Shown piece after piece: positions 8,357-18,435 of a stretch of DNA of 64,000 bases; position 1 is the stretch's first letter; the number at the start of each line of letters is the position of its first letter. The translations under genes were made by a program, and so were the position numbers. The DNA comes from Bacteroidales bacterium UBA5226 (lineage in GTDB: Bacteria > Bacteroidota > Bacteroidia > Bacteroidales > UBA932). Below the pieces are notes generated by a model. It was not told where the DNA came from. It saw nothing but the letters and a program-made list of their open reading frames with translations, and did no database searches. The DNA lies in NCBI GenBank assembly GCA_002409325.1, contig DHUU01000017.1, positions 62,001 to 126,000 of the forward strand. Direction: 5' to 3'.

Positions 8357-9097
8357 TTAATTGAAGAAATTATCAAATTCTTCTATCGTGATGGCATCAT
8401 CTGCTTTATAATTACCAGATCCCGAGCGGCGGAGCGAAGACAGATGGGCACCGCTTCCCAGGGCTATTCCCAGATCCCTGGCCAAAGCCCGGATATAGGT
8501 GCCTTTACTGCATTTTACCCGTAACGTTAGCAGAGGAGGTACGTAGTCTTTTATTTCCAGTTCGTATATATGGACCTGATTTTTTGTCAATTCAGGGGTT
8601 TCCAGACCCTGTCGTGCAAATTCATAAGCCCGCATGCCGTCTATAATCTTGGCCGAGTAAACCGGAGGCAGCTGGAGCTGCCCGCCCAGAAAGTCTTCCA
8701 GAACTTTTTCGAGCAGCTTCCGGTTTATATGCTCCCAGGGATAGAAAATGTCAATTTCATGTTCCAGATCACAGGAAGGGGTGGTGGCACCAAAAGTAAT
8801 CCCGGCCAGGTATTCCTTGTCCTGTGCCTGAAAAGTATCTGCCAGCCGGGTAGCCTTGCCTACGCAGATGATCAGCAGTCCGGTGGCCAGGGGATCAAGG
8901 GTTCCTGTGTGACCGACTTTGATCTTTTTTACCTGCCAGCGACGCTGAAGACGGAACCTGATTTTTCTGACCACATCTGCGGAAGTCCATTCAAGGGGTT
9001 TGTCAATGCATAGGATCATGCCTTCCTCCAGGGCAGTCTCAGGACCGGGAACCGGGCCTGAAAGCGTATGTCGGTCAATAACCAGCATATTTTTCAA
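8357..9097 (-). CDS. truB: tRNA pseudouridine(55) synthase TruB
   Basis: 246 residues. Converts U55 of the T arm of tRNAs to pseudouridine. The catalytic Asp68 is in [13 protein letters not shown], after the KPLEWTS motif, and the substrate-binding [16 protein letters not shown] and [15 protein letters not shown] segments follow in order. The start overlaps the rfbC stop by 4 nt (ATGA), so the two are likely coupled. Confidence 0.95.
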   Translation of the reverse strand: MKNMLVIDRHTLSGPVPGPETALEEGMILCIDKPLEWTSADVVRKIRFRLQRRWQVKKIKVGHTGTLDPLATGLLIICVGKATRLADTFQAQDKEYLAGITFGATTPSCDLEHEIDIFYPWEHINRKLLEKVLEDFLGGQLQLPPVYSAKIIDGMRAYEFARQGLETPELTKNQVHIYELEIKDYVPPLLTLRVKCSKGTYIRALARDLGIALGSGAHLSSLRRSGSGNYKADDAITIEEFDNFFN

Positions 9098-9627
9098 AAT
9101 TCATAGGGAAGGGCATCCCGGTCCCTGGAAGAAAGGATCATCTGATCTGGGGACAGGGGCCAGTGTATGGCCAGAGCGGGGGAATCAAAGCGGTAAATGC
9201 CTTCAGAGGCGGGATGATAGCGCTCATCGGTTTTGTACTGAACGATTGCTCTGGAAGTGAGTACGCAAAAACCATGGGCGAAGCCTTTTGGTATGAAAAG
9301 TTGCTTTTTGTTTACCGAGCTCAGGTTTATATGAAAAAATTGTCCCCTTGTGGGAGAGTTTTCCCTTATGTCAACGGCTACATCAAAGATCTCCCCGTCA
9401 ACCACGCGGATGAATTTGGACTGGGCGTAGGGCTCTTTCTGGAAATGAAGACCCCTTGTCACTCCAAAACGGGAGAGGGATTCATTTTCCTGTACAAAAT
9501 CAATGGCACCCACGTGTTGCTCCAGTGCTTCCTTGAGGTACGACTCCATGAAATAACCCCTTTGGTCCTCAACCACACGAGGGGTGATGATCCATATACC
9601 TTTTATTGTGGCTTGTTCAAATACCAT
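9094..9627 (-). CDS. rfbC: dTDP-4-dehydrorhamnose 3,5-epimerase
   Basis: About 177 residues of a cupin-fold epimerase of the dTDP-L-rhamnose route, acting on dTDP-4-keto-6-deoxyglucose. Catalytic and binding motifs are intact: RGYFMES, the active-site histidine in RGLHFQ, IPKGFAHGF and the tyrosine in DERYHPASEG. I use the ATG at 9627 (MVFEQATIKG) since it overlaps the MFS stop by one base (TAATG) and fits the family N-terminus; an upstream Met at 9648 is possible. The rhamnose partner genes rfbA, rfbB and rfbD are not in the window. Confidence 0.88.
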   Translation of the reverse strand: MVFEQATIKGIWIITPRVVEDQRGYFMESYLKEALEQHVGAIDFVQENESLSRFGVTRGLHFQKEPYAQSKFIRVVDGEIFDVAVDIRENSPTRGQFFHINLSSVNKKQLFIPKGFAHGFCVLTSRAIVQYKTDERYHPASEGIYRFDSPALAIHWPLSPDQMILSSRDRDALPYEF

Positions 9628-10832
9628 TATTCCTGTTTTGTACTCCAAAGATACTTAGAAAAAATAATAAAAAGGGTGGTCAGACCCATGACCGTTCCCA
9701 GGAACAGGAACATGGCACGCATTTCTGCAAATCGCGTGATCAGTGCAAAGACCGCCGAAGCGGCCAGAATAAACAGGAACGAAAGCTGGTTGGAGTAGCC
9801 CAGCATATGGCCCAGGTTTCGTCCCGGGACTTTCCGGATGATGGCTGTATCAAAGGGTACTTTGTATAAACCACATATAAAACCGGTAATAAAGAACAGC
9901 AATCCAAAATAAAAGCCCCCGATGCGAAATGAATACAGGATAAAAAACAACAGGGTAATGGTCAGACCGCAGGATGGAACCAATATTTTGTTGTCAATTT
10001 TCTCTGATATAAACCCCGAAAGGAAACACCCGGCCCCTGTTCCCACGGCAGCTGCCGTAAGCACCAGACCGGTGCTGAAATCACTCATCCCCAAATTCCT
10101 CCTGCAATATACCAGTAATGTCATCTGGATCAATCCGGCAATGAACCAGAATACAGAAAGGGCAACCACCACGCTGTTCAGGCCCTTGTATTTCTTTGCC
10201 TGTGCTATGCTCTGTACCAGGAAGAGGACAGGGCGAATAGTTAGGGTGTCTTTTTCAGGAGGTGTTTCCTTGGCCCTGATGGACAGTGAACTGAGTACCC
10301 CGCCCAGGGCAATTGCAATAAAAGTCAGGGATAGGCCCCAGGCAGGGATCACCCGGGCAAAAAAGGAAGCCATCATGGTTCCCATGATCATTCCCAAAAA
10401 AGACACCATCTCCATGTTGCCGGTCCCATAGGCAATGTGATCAGGACCGCCTATGTCCCTTATAAGCCCGTATTTTGAAGGTGAGAACAGGCAGCTCTGA
10501 ATCCCCATCAGCAGGATGGAGATCATCACCAGCGATACACTGCGCAACAGGAAGCCTGCCGAGGCCAGTACCATGATGGGAATCTCGGCCCGCTTTGCTA
10601 TCCTGACTACCGAAAGTTTATTGAAAATCACAGCCCACCTTCCGGCCAGGGGAGATAGGAAGACATAGGGCACCACAAGGGATCCGGCGGCCAGAGAAAC
10701 GAGCGGGGCTTCATATTGGGTGCCGACCCATCCCACAGCAATAAAGCAAGCCAGTGTTTTAAGGTAATTATCGTTGAGCACACCCAGAAAATTCGTTACC
10801 AACAGTGGCCACCAGCGAGGTTTCCCGGACAT
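9627..10832 (-). CDS. MFS transporter, LplT-like
   Basis: 401 residues with about 11-12 hydrophobic segments. Two motifs resemble the lysophospholipid transporter LplT branch of the major facilitator superfamily: FLGVLNDNYLKT near the N-terminus and GIQSCLFSPSKYGLIRD at about 110-126. LplT flips lysophospholipids across the inner membrane, but the usual partner acyltransferase (aas) is not adjacent. It starts one base after the gltX stop and shares a base with rfbC. The substrate is an inference. Confidence 0.72.
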   Translation of the reverse strand: MSGKPRWWPLLVTNFLGVLNDNYLKTLACFIAVGWVGTQYEAPLVSLAAGSLVVPYVFLSPLAGRWAVIFNKLSVVRIAKRAEIPIMVLASAGFLLRSVSLVMISILLMGIQSCLFSPSKYGLIRDIGGPDHIAYGTGNMEMVSFLGMIMGTMMASFFARVIPAWGLSLTFIAIALGGVLSSLSIRAKETPPEKDTLTIRPVLFLVQSIAQAKKYKGLNSVVVALSVFWFIAGLIQMTLLVYCRRNLGMSDFSTGLVLTAAAVGTGAGCFLSGFISEKIDNKILVPSCGLTITLLFFILYSFRIGGFYFGLLFFITGFICGLYKVPFDTAIIRKVPGRNLGHMLGYSNQLSFLFILAASAVFALITRFAEMRAMFLFLGTVMGLTTLFIIFSKYLWSTKQE

Positions 10833-10833
10833 A

Positions 10834-12387
10834 TTACAGCGTATTTAGTGCGTGATCTATGCGTTTTATTGTGTCTTCAGGACCGATGACTGCCATGATA
10901 TCGGCAAGGCCCGGGCCTTGAGGTTTTCCAACCAGGCACAGGCGCAAGGCATTCATAACCTGTCCTGTTTTGAGTCCTTCGGCCTCGATCCACTGGTGCA
11001 ACACCAACTCTATGGATGCTGCATCAAAAGGCTCACACAGGGCCAGCACCTTCCTGACCCCGGTAATAATAGAAGGAATCTCAGGTTTCCAGAATTTTTT
11101 TTGCATGGCCGGGTCATACGATTCGGGCGGAATGAAGAAATAATCCGACAGGTCCCAGAAATCACTCACAAAATCGGCCCGGTTTCTGATTAATGAAACC
11201 ACCTTTTCTGCTTTTAGCTGGGTGGTTGTGATCCCCTTGTCCCGCAAAAGGGGAAGGAATTCCTCTGCCAGAAGGCTGTCTGATCGGTTTCTCAGGTATC
11301 GCTGATTAAACCACTTTGCTTTTTCCGGATTGAAACGGGCTCCTGATTTGATTACCCGTTCAAGAGAAAACAAGGCGGTGAGTTCTTCCATGGAAAAGAT
11401 CTCCTGCTCGGTTCCCGGGTTCCATCCCAGCAGGGCAATCATGTTAACAAAGGCTTCCGGAAAGTAGCCGTCTTCGCGGTATCCTCTTGATTTTTCGCCC
11501 GAAGGGCTCGTCCATTCCAGCGGAAAGACCGGGAATCCCAGCCTATCTCCGTCTCTTTTACTGAGCTTGCCCTTGCCATCGGGTTTGAGTAACAGGGGTA
11601 AGTGGGCGAACTGGGGCCTTTGCTCCTGCCATCCGAAAGATTCGTACAGCAGATAATGCAGCGGGAGGGAGGGAAGCCATTCTTCTCCCCGGATTACATG
11701 GGTTATGTGCATCAGGTAATCATCCACGATATTTGCCAGGTGGTAAGTAGGAAGTCCGTCCTGAGCCTTCCACAACACCTTGTCATCCAGTGTGCCGGTC
11801 TGCACAATTACCTCACCCCGGATCAAATCATGCATTGCTACCGTCTTGTTTTCCGGAACCTTGAACCGGATTACCCAGTTATTGTTTTTCCGCAGCCTGC
11901 GTGATACCTCGGCCGGATCCATGTTAAGGGAATTTACTGTTTTCTTCCGGAAGGCATGGTTATAAATAAAGTTTTCCCCATGGCTTTCGGCTTCCTGCCT
12001 GAACGATTCCAGCTCCCCGGGGGTGTCAAAGGCGTAATACGCGTTGTCCTGGTCTACGAGCTGGCGGGCATATTTTTCGTATATACTTTTCCGCTCACTC
12101 TGACGGTAAGGAGCGTAAGGATGGCGCCTGGAAGGCTCACAGACAACCGCTCCGCTCTCATCCACGCCTTCGTCGGGAACGATGCCGCACCAGAGGAGAG
12201 CATCTATGATATACTTTTCCGCCCCGGGCACGAAACGCTGCGTATCGGTGTCTTCAATACGGAGTACAAAAGTCCCTCCCTGCTTCCTGGCAAACAGGTA
12301 ATTGAAAAGCGCTGTACGCACGCCTCCCATATGAAGCGGCCCTGTAGGGCTGGGGGCAAAACGTACCCTGACTTTCTCTGTTGACAT
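10834..12387 (-). CDS. gltX: Glutamyl-tRNA synthetase
   Basis: 517 residues from the ATG at 12387. Class I synthetase charging tRNA-Glu. The HIGH-type signature is APSPTGPLHMGG near the N-terminus and the KMSKS-type loop is KGKLSKRDGD; the binding segment DGLPTYHLANIVDDYLM lies between them, and an anticodon-binding C-terminal half follows. This start leaves one base after the ftsZ stop (TGA-T-ATG); an in-frame Met at 12480 would overlap ftsZ by about 90 nt with non-family sequence and is rejected. Transcription from the dcw run would link tRNA charging to division genes. Confidence 0.95.
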   Translation of the reverse strand: MSTEKVRVRFAPSPTGPLHMGGVRTALFNYLFARKQGGTFVLRIEDTDTQRFVPGAEKYIIDALLWCGIVPDEGVDESGAVVCEPSRRHPYAPYRQSERKSIYEKYARQLVDQDNAYYAFDTPGELESFRQEAESHGENFIYNHAFRKKTVNSLNMDPAEVSRRLRKNNNWVIRFKVPENKTVAMHDLIRGEVIVQTGTLDDKVLWKAQDGLPTYHLANIVDDYLMHITHVIRGEEWLPSLPLHYLLYESFGWQEQRPQFAHLPLLLKPDGKGKLSKRDGDRLGFPVFPLEWTSPSGEKSRGYREDGYFPEAFVNMIALLGWNPGTEQEIFSMEELTALFSLERVIKSGARFNPEKAKWFNQRYLRNRSDSLLAEEFLPLLRDKGITTTQLKAEKVVSLIRNRADFVSDFWDLSDYFFIPPESYDPAMQKKFWKPEIPSIITGVRKVLALCEPFDAASIELVLHQWIEAEGLKTGQVMNALRLCLVGKPQGPGLADIMAVIGPEDTIKRIDHALNTL

Positions 12388-12388
12388 A

Positions 12389-13798
12389 TCAATCCTGTGT
12401 TTGATGTATATAGGCGTTATCGGTACTAAGCCGTTGCTGGCCGTTTTTTTCTTCAATCTTGACGGTAGAAGGTTTGGCAATATCTGAGCCGTTCATTCTG
12501 ATCCCGGCTGCTTGCCTTTTATATGCCGGAACCTGTTCCAGTTCAGTGATGTTCTGCTCTGTATCAAGAATCAATACCGGTTTTTTCCTTAGAGCAGCCT
12601 GTTCGTGCTCAGCTACGGGTTGAAATTTGAACACACTGGGCTTGTTTGTGATCCGGAATTCATCATTCCCCCCTTCCGGAAGGTGCATGACCTGCTCGGG
12701 TACAAAACCGGGGATTTGTTCCTGTATTGGATTTCCATTCAGGTAAACCGATTCTTTCTTTTCCTTCTCCATTTCCTTTGCCGTTTCATTTCCGTAAACG
12801 GCAATCGGTGGAAGTGAATGGATACTGAACCCGGTCGCGATCACCGTGACCCGGATCTCATCCTGGATAGAGGGATCACATATGACTCCCCGCTTGAAAT
12901 TGGAAACACCGCCTGTATAATTGGCAATATACCCCATGATCTGGGATAGTTCGGCCATGGACAAAGCTTTTTCTTTTCCCGAGGTAATGTTGATCAGCAC
13001 ATTGCGGGAGCGTGATAAATCGGCGTCATTGAGCAGGGGTGAGGTAAAAGCCGATTCAACGGCTTTCATCGCCCTGTTCTCTCCCGAGCCTGACCCGGAA
13101 CCCATCAGGGCCATGCCGCTTTGTGTGAGGACCATTTTTACATCGGCAAAATCGACATTCACGAACCCGGGACGGGTGATGATCTCTGAAATACCCTTTA
13201 CGGCATTGTTTAAGATATCATCGGTTCTCTGGAATGCCTCAAAAATTGGCAGATCTCCAAAAGCCCTGTACAATTTTTCGTTGTCAATGATAATCATCGA
13301 GTCGGCATATTGCTGCATTTCCTGGATCCCATCCAGGGCCCGTTTCAGGAAATCCTTTCCTTCGTCCCGGAACGGTAGGGTTACTACTCCTACGGTAAGC
13401 AGCTCCATTTCCTTAGCAATCCGTGCAATGATGGGGGCCGCTCCCGTTCCCGTGCCGCCACCCATTCCTGCTGTAATGAATACCATTTCTGTAGAACCCT
13501 CAAACAAGGCCCTTATGCGGTCCTCGCTTTCAAGGGCAGCTTGTTTGGCAATTTCGGGATTGCATCCGGCTCCCCTTCCGCGCGTGAGGATACTGCCCAG
13601 TTGCAATTTATCGGGAACGGGGCTTAAATCCAGGGCCTGTGCATCGGTGTTGCAGACCACAAAATCCACGTCGCTCAGTCCCGAGCGGTACATATGGCTG
13701 ACGGCATTCCCGCCTCCGCCTCCAACCCCGATCACCTTGATGATTGACTTGTTGTTTTCCCAGTTCAGGGGAATGAATTCTTCTTCTTTTTCTTTCAT
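12389..13798 (-). CDS. ftsZ: Cell division protein FtsZ
   Basis: 469 residues from the ATG at 13798. Tubulin-like GTPase that forms the cytokinetic ring. Motifs: GVGGGGGNAV at about 24-33, the GTP signature GGGTGTG at 113-119, and the T7 loop NVDFADVKMVL. The core is followed by a long variable linker; a PAYKRQA segment resembling the C-terminal conserved peptide is followed by about 40 further residues ending in YIHQTQD, a tail type seen in Bacteroidales. A GTG at 13807, overlapping the ftsA stop by 4 nt, is an alternative start. Confidence 0.97.
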   Translation of the reverse strand: MKEKEEEFIPLNWENNKSIIKVIGVGGGGGNAVSHMYRSGLSDVDFVVCNTDAQALDLSPVPDKLQLGSILTRGRGAGCNPEIAKQAALESEDRIRALFEGSTEMVFITAGMGGGTGTGAAPIIARIAKEMELLTVGVVTLPFRDEGKDFLKRALDGIQEMQQYADSMIIIDNEKLYRAFGDLPIFEAFQRTDDILNNAVKGISEIITRPGFVNVDFADVKMVLTQSGMALMGSGSGSGENRAMKAVESAFTSPLLNDADLSRSRNVLINITSGKEKALSMAELSQIMGYIANYTGGVSNFKRGVICDPSIQDEIRVTVIATGFSIHSLPPIAVYGNETAKEMEKEKKESVYLNGNPIQEQIPGFVPEQVMHLPEGGNDEFRITNKPSVFKFQPVAEHEQAALRKKPVLILDTEQNITELEQVPAYKRQAAGIRMNGSDIAKPSTVKIEEKNGQQRLSTDNAYIHQTQD

Positions 13799-13803
13799 AA
13801 CAC

Positions 13804-15132
13804 TCACGCTTCGTTTGAGGCTTCAAATATTTTTTCCATGTTTTTAAAAAGGTCCCCTAAAATCGATTTTTCTTTTTGCTTTTTTCCTGTTGACAGGGCT
13901 TTTACTGTTTTTTTTGTTTTGGAGGATTCCCCTGCATCCACCCCGGAAAATATGCCGGTCAGATCTACATTCTGTTCGGCAGCAAAATGAGGCTGGGCTT
14001 CAATCCCGCAAATGAGCATGCCTGCAGCACAGGAATGGGTAACCTGGTTTACTTCTTCACAATCCCGTGTAATGATGCCGTGGGGACGGGCAATGCGGGC
14101 GTCATAGCCTGTTTTGTATTTTATGAACTGTGGCAGGTTAAAAAGCAGGGATCCGCCCCCGGTCAGGACTATCCCGGCCGGCAGTTTGTCGGCATAGCCG
14201 CTTTGCTGGATCTCATACATCACCGCTTCCAGGATTTCATCCATCCTGGCTTCTATGATGTGGGCCAGAAAGCGGAAGGGAATTTCCCTGGATTCACGAC
14301 CCCCGATTCCGGCAATTACGATGGCTTTGTTTTCAGGGGCCAGGTCTGCGTAACAGGATCCGTACTGGATTTTCATCTGTTCGGCTTGCCGCGAAGTCAC
14401 TTCACATCCCTGGCGGATGTCTTCTGTGATGACATTTCCTCCAAAGGGGATAACTGCCGTATGACGGACAATATTGTCGTTATAAACCAGCAGATCGGTT
14501 GTCCCGCCCCCTATGTCCACCATGGCAACGCCTAGCTCTTTTTCGTCTTCCTGGAGAACGGCCTCGGCAGTGGCCAGGGGCTCCAGGATAAGGCGGGTAA
14601 GTTTCAGACCGGCACCTTCTATGCTACGTTTGGTATGTTCGGCAGATACGCTTTTTCCAATGAAAAGTTTGTAATTGGCCTCTATGCAACTGCCATACAT
14701 GCCAACGGGATTGACAACACTTCTGTATTCGTCTACATGGTAGGATTGCGGAATCACGTGAAGGACCTCCTCTCCGGGATCCACCCTTGAATTGTACATG
14801 TTGCGCCACATATGGTCGATCTCCTGTTGCGAGATCACTTCGTTTCGGTCGGAACGGTTTATTATGCTGCTGACCGATTTACACTTGACGTACTGGCCTG
14901 CAATTCCTACCACAACTTCCGAGATGGGCTGTTCTGTCCTAGCTTCGAGCTCTTCCAGAAGCGGCTTGAGTGTATTGAGTACGCTCTGATTGTTGACCAC
15001 TTCTCCCCTCATAATCCCCTGAGAGGGTGATTCACACGAGGCAATCACCTGATAGCCTTCTGCTGTTTTTTTCCCGGTAAGACAAACCACTTTGGTGGTT
15101 CCCAGATCGATTACAGATATTGTTTTTTCCAT
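13804..15132 (-). CDS. ftsA: Cell division protein FtsA
   Basis: 442 residues of the actin/Hsp70-like fold. It tethers FtsZ filaments to the membrane and recruits late divisome proteins. ATP-binding motifs IDLGTTKVVCLTG at the N-terminus and VDIGGGTTDLLVY in the middle are present. The C-terminus carries the amphipathic membrane-targeting helix GDLFKNMEKIFEAS after a lysine-rich linker. It lies 14 nt after ftsQ and 5 nt before ftsZ. Confidence 0.96.
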   Translation of the reverse strand: MEKTISVIDLGTTKVVCLTGKKTAEGYQVIASCESPSQGIMRGEVVNNQSVLNTLKPLLEELEARTEQPISEVVVGIAGQYVKCKSVSSIINRSDRNEVISQQEIDHMWRNMYNSRVDPGEEVLHVIPQSYHVDEYRSVVNPVGMYGSCIEANYKLFIGKSVSAEHTKRSIEGAGLKLTRLILEPLATAEAVLQEDEKELGVAMVDIGGGTTDLLVYNDNIVRHTAVIPFGGNVITEDIRQGCEVTSRQAEQMKIQYGSCYADLAPENKAIVIAGIGGRESREIPFRFLAHIIEARMDEILEAVMYEIQQSGYADKLPAGIVLTGGGSLLFNLPQFIKYKTGYDARIARPHGIITRDCEEVNQVTHSCAAGMLICGIEAQPHFAAEQNVDLTGIFSGVDAGESSKTKKTVKALSTGKKQKEKSILGDLFKNMEKIFEASNEA

Positions 15133-15146
15133 GGGTCTGTTAAGTT

Positions 15147-15950
15147 TTATATATTTTTTTCATTTTTTCTGTGTGTGCAAACAAGCTGGTCGCCAAAACG
15201 TGCATCCACCACGCTGTATTTTTCTTTTCCTCCAAGGGGTTCCAGTACCCGGTAAAATTCCTGCAGCTTATCCAGTTTGTATTGAAACCGGCTGAGGTCC
15301 CCGATTTTCAGTTCAAGGTCTTTTTCTTGTGGAACGATACTTATATCCTGATAATTTTCAACTACAATGGTTTCTGCCTTTTTGCTCCAGAAGGGGTGTC
15401 CGTTTATGAATCCTGTCATCCGGCTCATGGCGGCCAGCCATAAATCTGCCGTATCCATCTGTCCCCGGTAGGACGTAGGGTAGGAAAACGGCACATTTCC
15501 CCGTACAATCAGTACTGCTGACCGATGGGGATTGACTATCGGGAAAATAAAATTCTCCTCGGAAACAAAAAAGGATCCCACGTGTGTCTCGAGTCGGAAA
15601 AGAGGAGCATGTTGTTGTATTTCAAGTTTTAACGTACCATCTATTGTCTTCACGGCATTGCATTGACTGACAGATGCAAATGATTCCACTTCCTTTTCCA
15701 GCCGGTACATGTCAATGGCCGAGAAATCCCTGCCCGGCAACACGATGGAACTCTGCTCCAGAAAAGAAGCCACTTCCCCGGCCCTTATCAGCGGATTCTG
15801 CACGCTGTCCCTAACTATGATCAAAACCTGCTGGCATCTGTCCTGGCTTTTTTCCCGCACAAGAATGGTGGCAAAATAGAAATAGGCACCCAGGATACCC
15901 GTCATAAGAAGGTATCCGCAGATCTGCAATGCTTTTTTCCATTTACTCAT
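15147..15950 (-). CDS. ftsQ: Cell division protein FtsQ
   Basis: 267 residues, bitopic: a short cytoplasmic end, one transmembrane helix at about 8-27 and a periplasmic domain with the POTRA/beta layout of FtsQ/DivIB. Sequence identity in this family is low, so the call rests on topology, length and its position between murC and ftsA. It connects the FtsL sub-complex to the early divisome. The start overlaps murC by 4 nt. Confidence 0.88.
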   Translation of the reverse strand: MSKWKKALQICGYLLMTGILGAYFYFATILVREKSQDRCQQVLIIVRDSVQNPLIRAGEVASFLEQSSIVLPGRDFSAIDMYRLEKEVESFASVSQCNAVKTIDGTLKLEIQQHAPLFRLETHVGSFFVSEENFIFPIVNPHRSAVLIVRGNVPFSYPTSYRGQMDTADLWLAAMSRMTGFINGHPFWSKKAETIVVENYQDISIVPQEKDLELKIGDLSRFQYKLDKLQEFYRVLEPLGGKEKYSVVDARFGDQLVCTHRKNEKNI

Positions 15951-17320
15951 AAATTCATCTCCTTCAGGGTGGCTGTTATCGGTTCCACAAGCCGGTCAAT
16001 ATTTCCCGCTCCCAGGGTCAGCAGAACCCGGGGCCTGTTATCCCGGACAAAGCCTGTTATTAGCGAGGAGTCCAGTATTCTAACGTTTTTCAACGTCATT
16101 TTTCCGGCTATCATTTCTGACCCCACACCCGGGATGGGTAGCTCTCTGGCCGGATACACGGGCATAAGCACCACTTGGTCCAGCAAGTCCAGGCTTTTTG
16201 CGAATTCCGTAGCAAAATCCCTGGTCCTGGTGTACAGGTGCGGCTGGAATATTCCGGTTATATTTTCTCCGGGAAACCACTCCCTGACAGAAAGGACAGC
16301 CGCGCGGATCTCCATCGGATGGTGCGCATAATCATCAATATAACAGCATTTTACACCAGAGTAGCAGACGTCCAGCCTGCGGGAAACCCCCCTGAATGAG
16401 GCCAGTGCATCCTTAATTGCAGCGGGAGCCACTCCGTTTAAATAGGCAAGGGCCGAGGCTCCCACGGCATTTTCAACATTGATCCAGCCGGGCACTCCAA
16501 GCCGGCATCCCGTCACTTTATGACCATTAAGCATTAAATCAAAAGAGTAGAACCCCCCTTGCAGGACGGTGTGGTTCAAGGCATAAAAATCACAGAATTC
16601 CCTGTTATGGTAAGTATAAGCGGTTACCCGCGGCTGTAAAGGCAACGGAATGTCGACGCCTTTTTTGATCACTAGCATCCCGCCGGGTTCGATTTGTGAA
16701 GCAAATTGAGAGTAAGCCTCCTGAACGGCCTGGTGGGAGCCGTAAATGTCCAGGTGGTCGGCGTCGGCAGAAGTGATCAGGGCTGCATGGGGATGCAGTT
16801 GAAGGAATGAACGGTCGTATTCATCTGCCTCGGCTACAAGAAAAGGATTGTTGCTCAGAAGCAGGTTGGTGTCGTAATTTTTCGAGATGCCTCCCAGAAA
16901 AGCAGTACACCCGGTTCCCGAATGGTGCAGGATGTGTGCAAGCAGGGTAGAGGTGGTGGTTTTTCCATGCGTTCCTGCCACAGCCAGCGTGGTATGGTTA
17001 GCCGAAAGGTGTCCCAGAGCAACGGAACGCTTGATAATATGGTACCCCTTACCCATGAACCATAGTAATTCCCTTTGGCCGGGCGGCAAGGCCGGTGTAT
17101 AGATTACCAGGGTGTTTTCCCTGTTCTGTACAACAGCGGGGGGAATAAGCACAGGATCATCCTGATAATGGATTTCTATGCCTTCCTCTTCCAGCCTGCG
17201 AGTGAGTGCGGAAGGGGTAAGGTCGTAACCCTGCACCAAAGCACCGGCATGTTTGTAATACCTTGCCAGAGCACTCATTCCAATACCTCCAATACCCAGT
17301 AAATAAACGTTTTCTGTCAT
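15947..17320 (-). CDS. murC: UDP-N-acetylmuramate--L-alanine ligase
   Basis: 457 residues. Adds L-alanine to UDP-MurNAc, the first amino acid of the peptidoglycan stem. It shows the N-terminal nucleotide motif GIGGIGMSALARYY, the Mur ligase ATP loop GTHGKTTT at 116-123, and the central-domain EADEYDRSFLQLHP. ATGA overlaps link it to murG upstream and ftsQ downstream. Confidence 0.97.
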   Translation of the reverse strand: MTENVYLLGIGGIGMSALARYYKHAGALVQGYDLTPSALTRRLEEEGIEIHYQDDPVLIPPAVVQNRENTLVIYTPALPPGQRELLWFMGKGYHIIKRSVALGHLSANHTTLAVAGTHGKTTTSTLLAHILHHSGTGCTAFLGGISKNYDTNLLLSNNPFLVAEADEYDRSFLQLHPHAALITSADADHLDIYGSHQAVQEAYSQFASQIEPGGMLVIKKGVDIPLPLQPRVTAYTYHNREFCDFYALNHTVLQGGFYSFDLMLNGHKVTGCRLGVPGWINVENAVGASALAYLNGVAPAAIKDALASFRGVSRRLDVCYSGVKCCYIDDYAHHPMEIRAAVLSVREWFPGENITGIFQPHLYTRTRDFATEFAKSLDLLDQVVLMPVYPARELPIPGVGSEMIAGKMTLKNVRILDSSLITGFVRDNRPRVLLTLGAGNIDRLVEPITATLKEMNL

Positions 17321-18435
17321 AATTCCAGTACCATTGATGCAATTTGTTCCGCCGCATCAGGCCGGCTTAGCTTTAAAATATTGGCCGACAGTTTTTTCCT
17401 TTCGCTGTCATTGAAAATCAGTTCCAGGGCCTTCTCCATAAGTATAACAGGGGCTTCCTTGTCTGTCACCAGCCTGCCTGCGTTTTCTTTTACAAGGGCC
17501 ATAGCGTTGTGTGTCTGATGGTCTTCGGCCACATTGGGAGAAGGCACAAAAATACAGGCTTTTCCTGCCGCGCAGAATTCAGAGATACTGCCCGCTCCGG
17601 CCCGCGACACCACCAGGTCTGCCGCAGCATATGCCAGGTCCATCCTGGCAATGAATTCGTGCACATAGACCGGAACACTGGGGTGCTCCTTCAGGGCTTC
17701 TGCAGCCTGAGACATCCCGTGTTTCCCGCATTGCCAGAGAATCTGCACGGGACGATCCCCCGAGCGGGGCAGGTATTCCCTCACGCATCTGTTCAAGGTG
17801 CCGGCTCCCAGGCTTCCGCCCGTAATCAGTAGTGTTTTTTTCTCATGGTCCAGGCCAAAATGCATCAGGGCTTCCTGTTTTTCCTGTTCCGTTGCCGGAC
17901 GGATATCCTTTCTTATGGGATTGCCAGTCAGGACCACCTTTGAGGCGGGGAAAAACTGCTCCATTCCCGGGTAGGCGACACAGATGTGTACAGCTCCTGC
18001 GGCCAGCATTTTATTTGTCTTTCCTGCAAAACGGTTCTGCTCCTGAAGAATATAGGGAACACCTTTTTTCCCGGCCACCCAGAGCAGGGGTCCGCTGGCA
18101 TAACCGCCCACCCCCACGGCCACAGTGGGGCGGAAATCCCTGATGATCCTGCCGGCTGCAGTTACACTCTCAACCAGCCGGACAGGCAACATGAGGTTGG
18201 CTATGATGCCCCGCAACGACAGATTCCTTCTGAGACCGGCAATGGGCAAACCGATAATACGGTACCCGGCCGCCGGGACTTTTTCCATTTCCATCCTTCC
18301 CAGGGCACCCACAAAAAGGACTTCCACCCCGGGATCCTTTATCCTGATGGCATTGGCTATGGAAATGGCCGGAAAGATATGGCCACCTGTTCCTCCTCCG
18401 CTGATGATAATCCTGTTTTTGCTGCCAGTTTTCAT
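17317..18435 (-). CDS. murG: UDP-N-acetylglucosamine--undecaprenyl-PP-MurNAc-pentapeptide transferase
   Basis: 372 residues, GT-B fold. Converts lipid I to lipid II on the cytoplasmic face of the membrane. GGTGGHIFPAIS at about 14-25 is the family signature, with GVGGYASGPLLW, ITGGSLGAGTLN and the donor-binding SRAGAGSISEFCAAGKACIF following in order. ATGA overlaps on both sides. Confidence 0.97.
   Translation of the reverse strand: MKTGSKNRIIISGGGTGGHIFPAISIANAIRIKDPGVEVLFVGALGRMEMEKVPAAGYRIIGLPIAGLRRNLSLRGIIANLMLPVRLVESVTAAGRIIRDFRPTVAVGVGGYASGPLLWVAGKKGVPYILQEQNRFAGKTNKMLAAGAVHICVAYPGMEQFFPASKVVLTGNPIRKDIRPATEQEKQEALMHFGLDHEKKTLLITGGSLGAGTLNRCVREYLPRSGDRPVQILWQCGKHGMSQAAEALKEHPSVPVYVHEFIARMDLAYAAADLVVSRAGAGSISEFCAAGKACIFVPSPNVAEDHQTHNAMALVKENAGRLVTDKEAPVILMEKALELIFNDSERKKLSANILKLSRPDAAEQIASMVLEL

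Noticed and set aside
10834..12480. Longer GltX with 31 extra residues
   Set aside because: The extra segment overlaps ftsZ and has no synthetase similarity.
12921..13847. A 308-codon open frame opposite ftsZ
   Set aside because: Low-complexity Ser/Arg/Pro-rich translation typical of antisense frames; ftsZ is certain.
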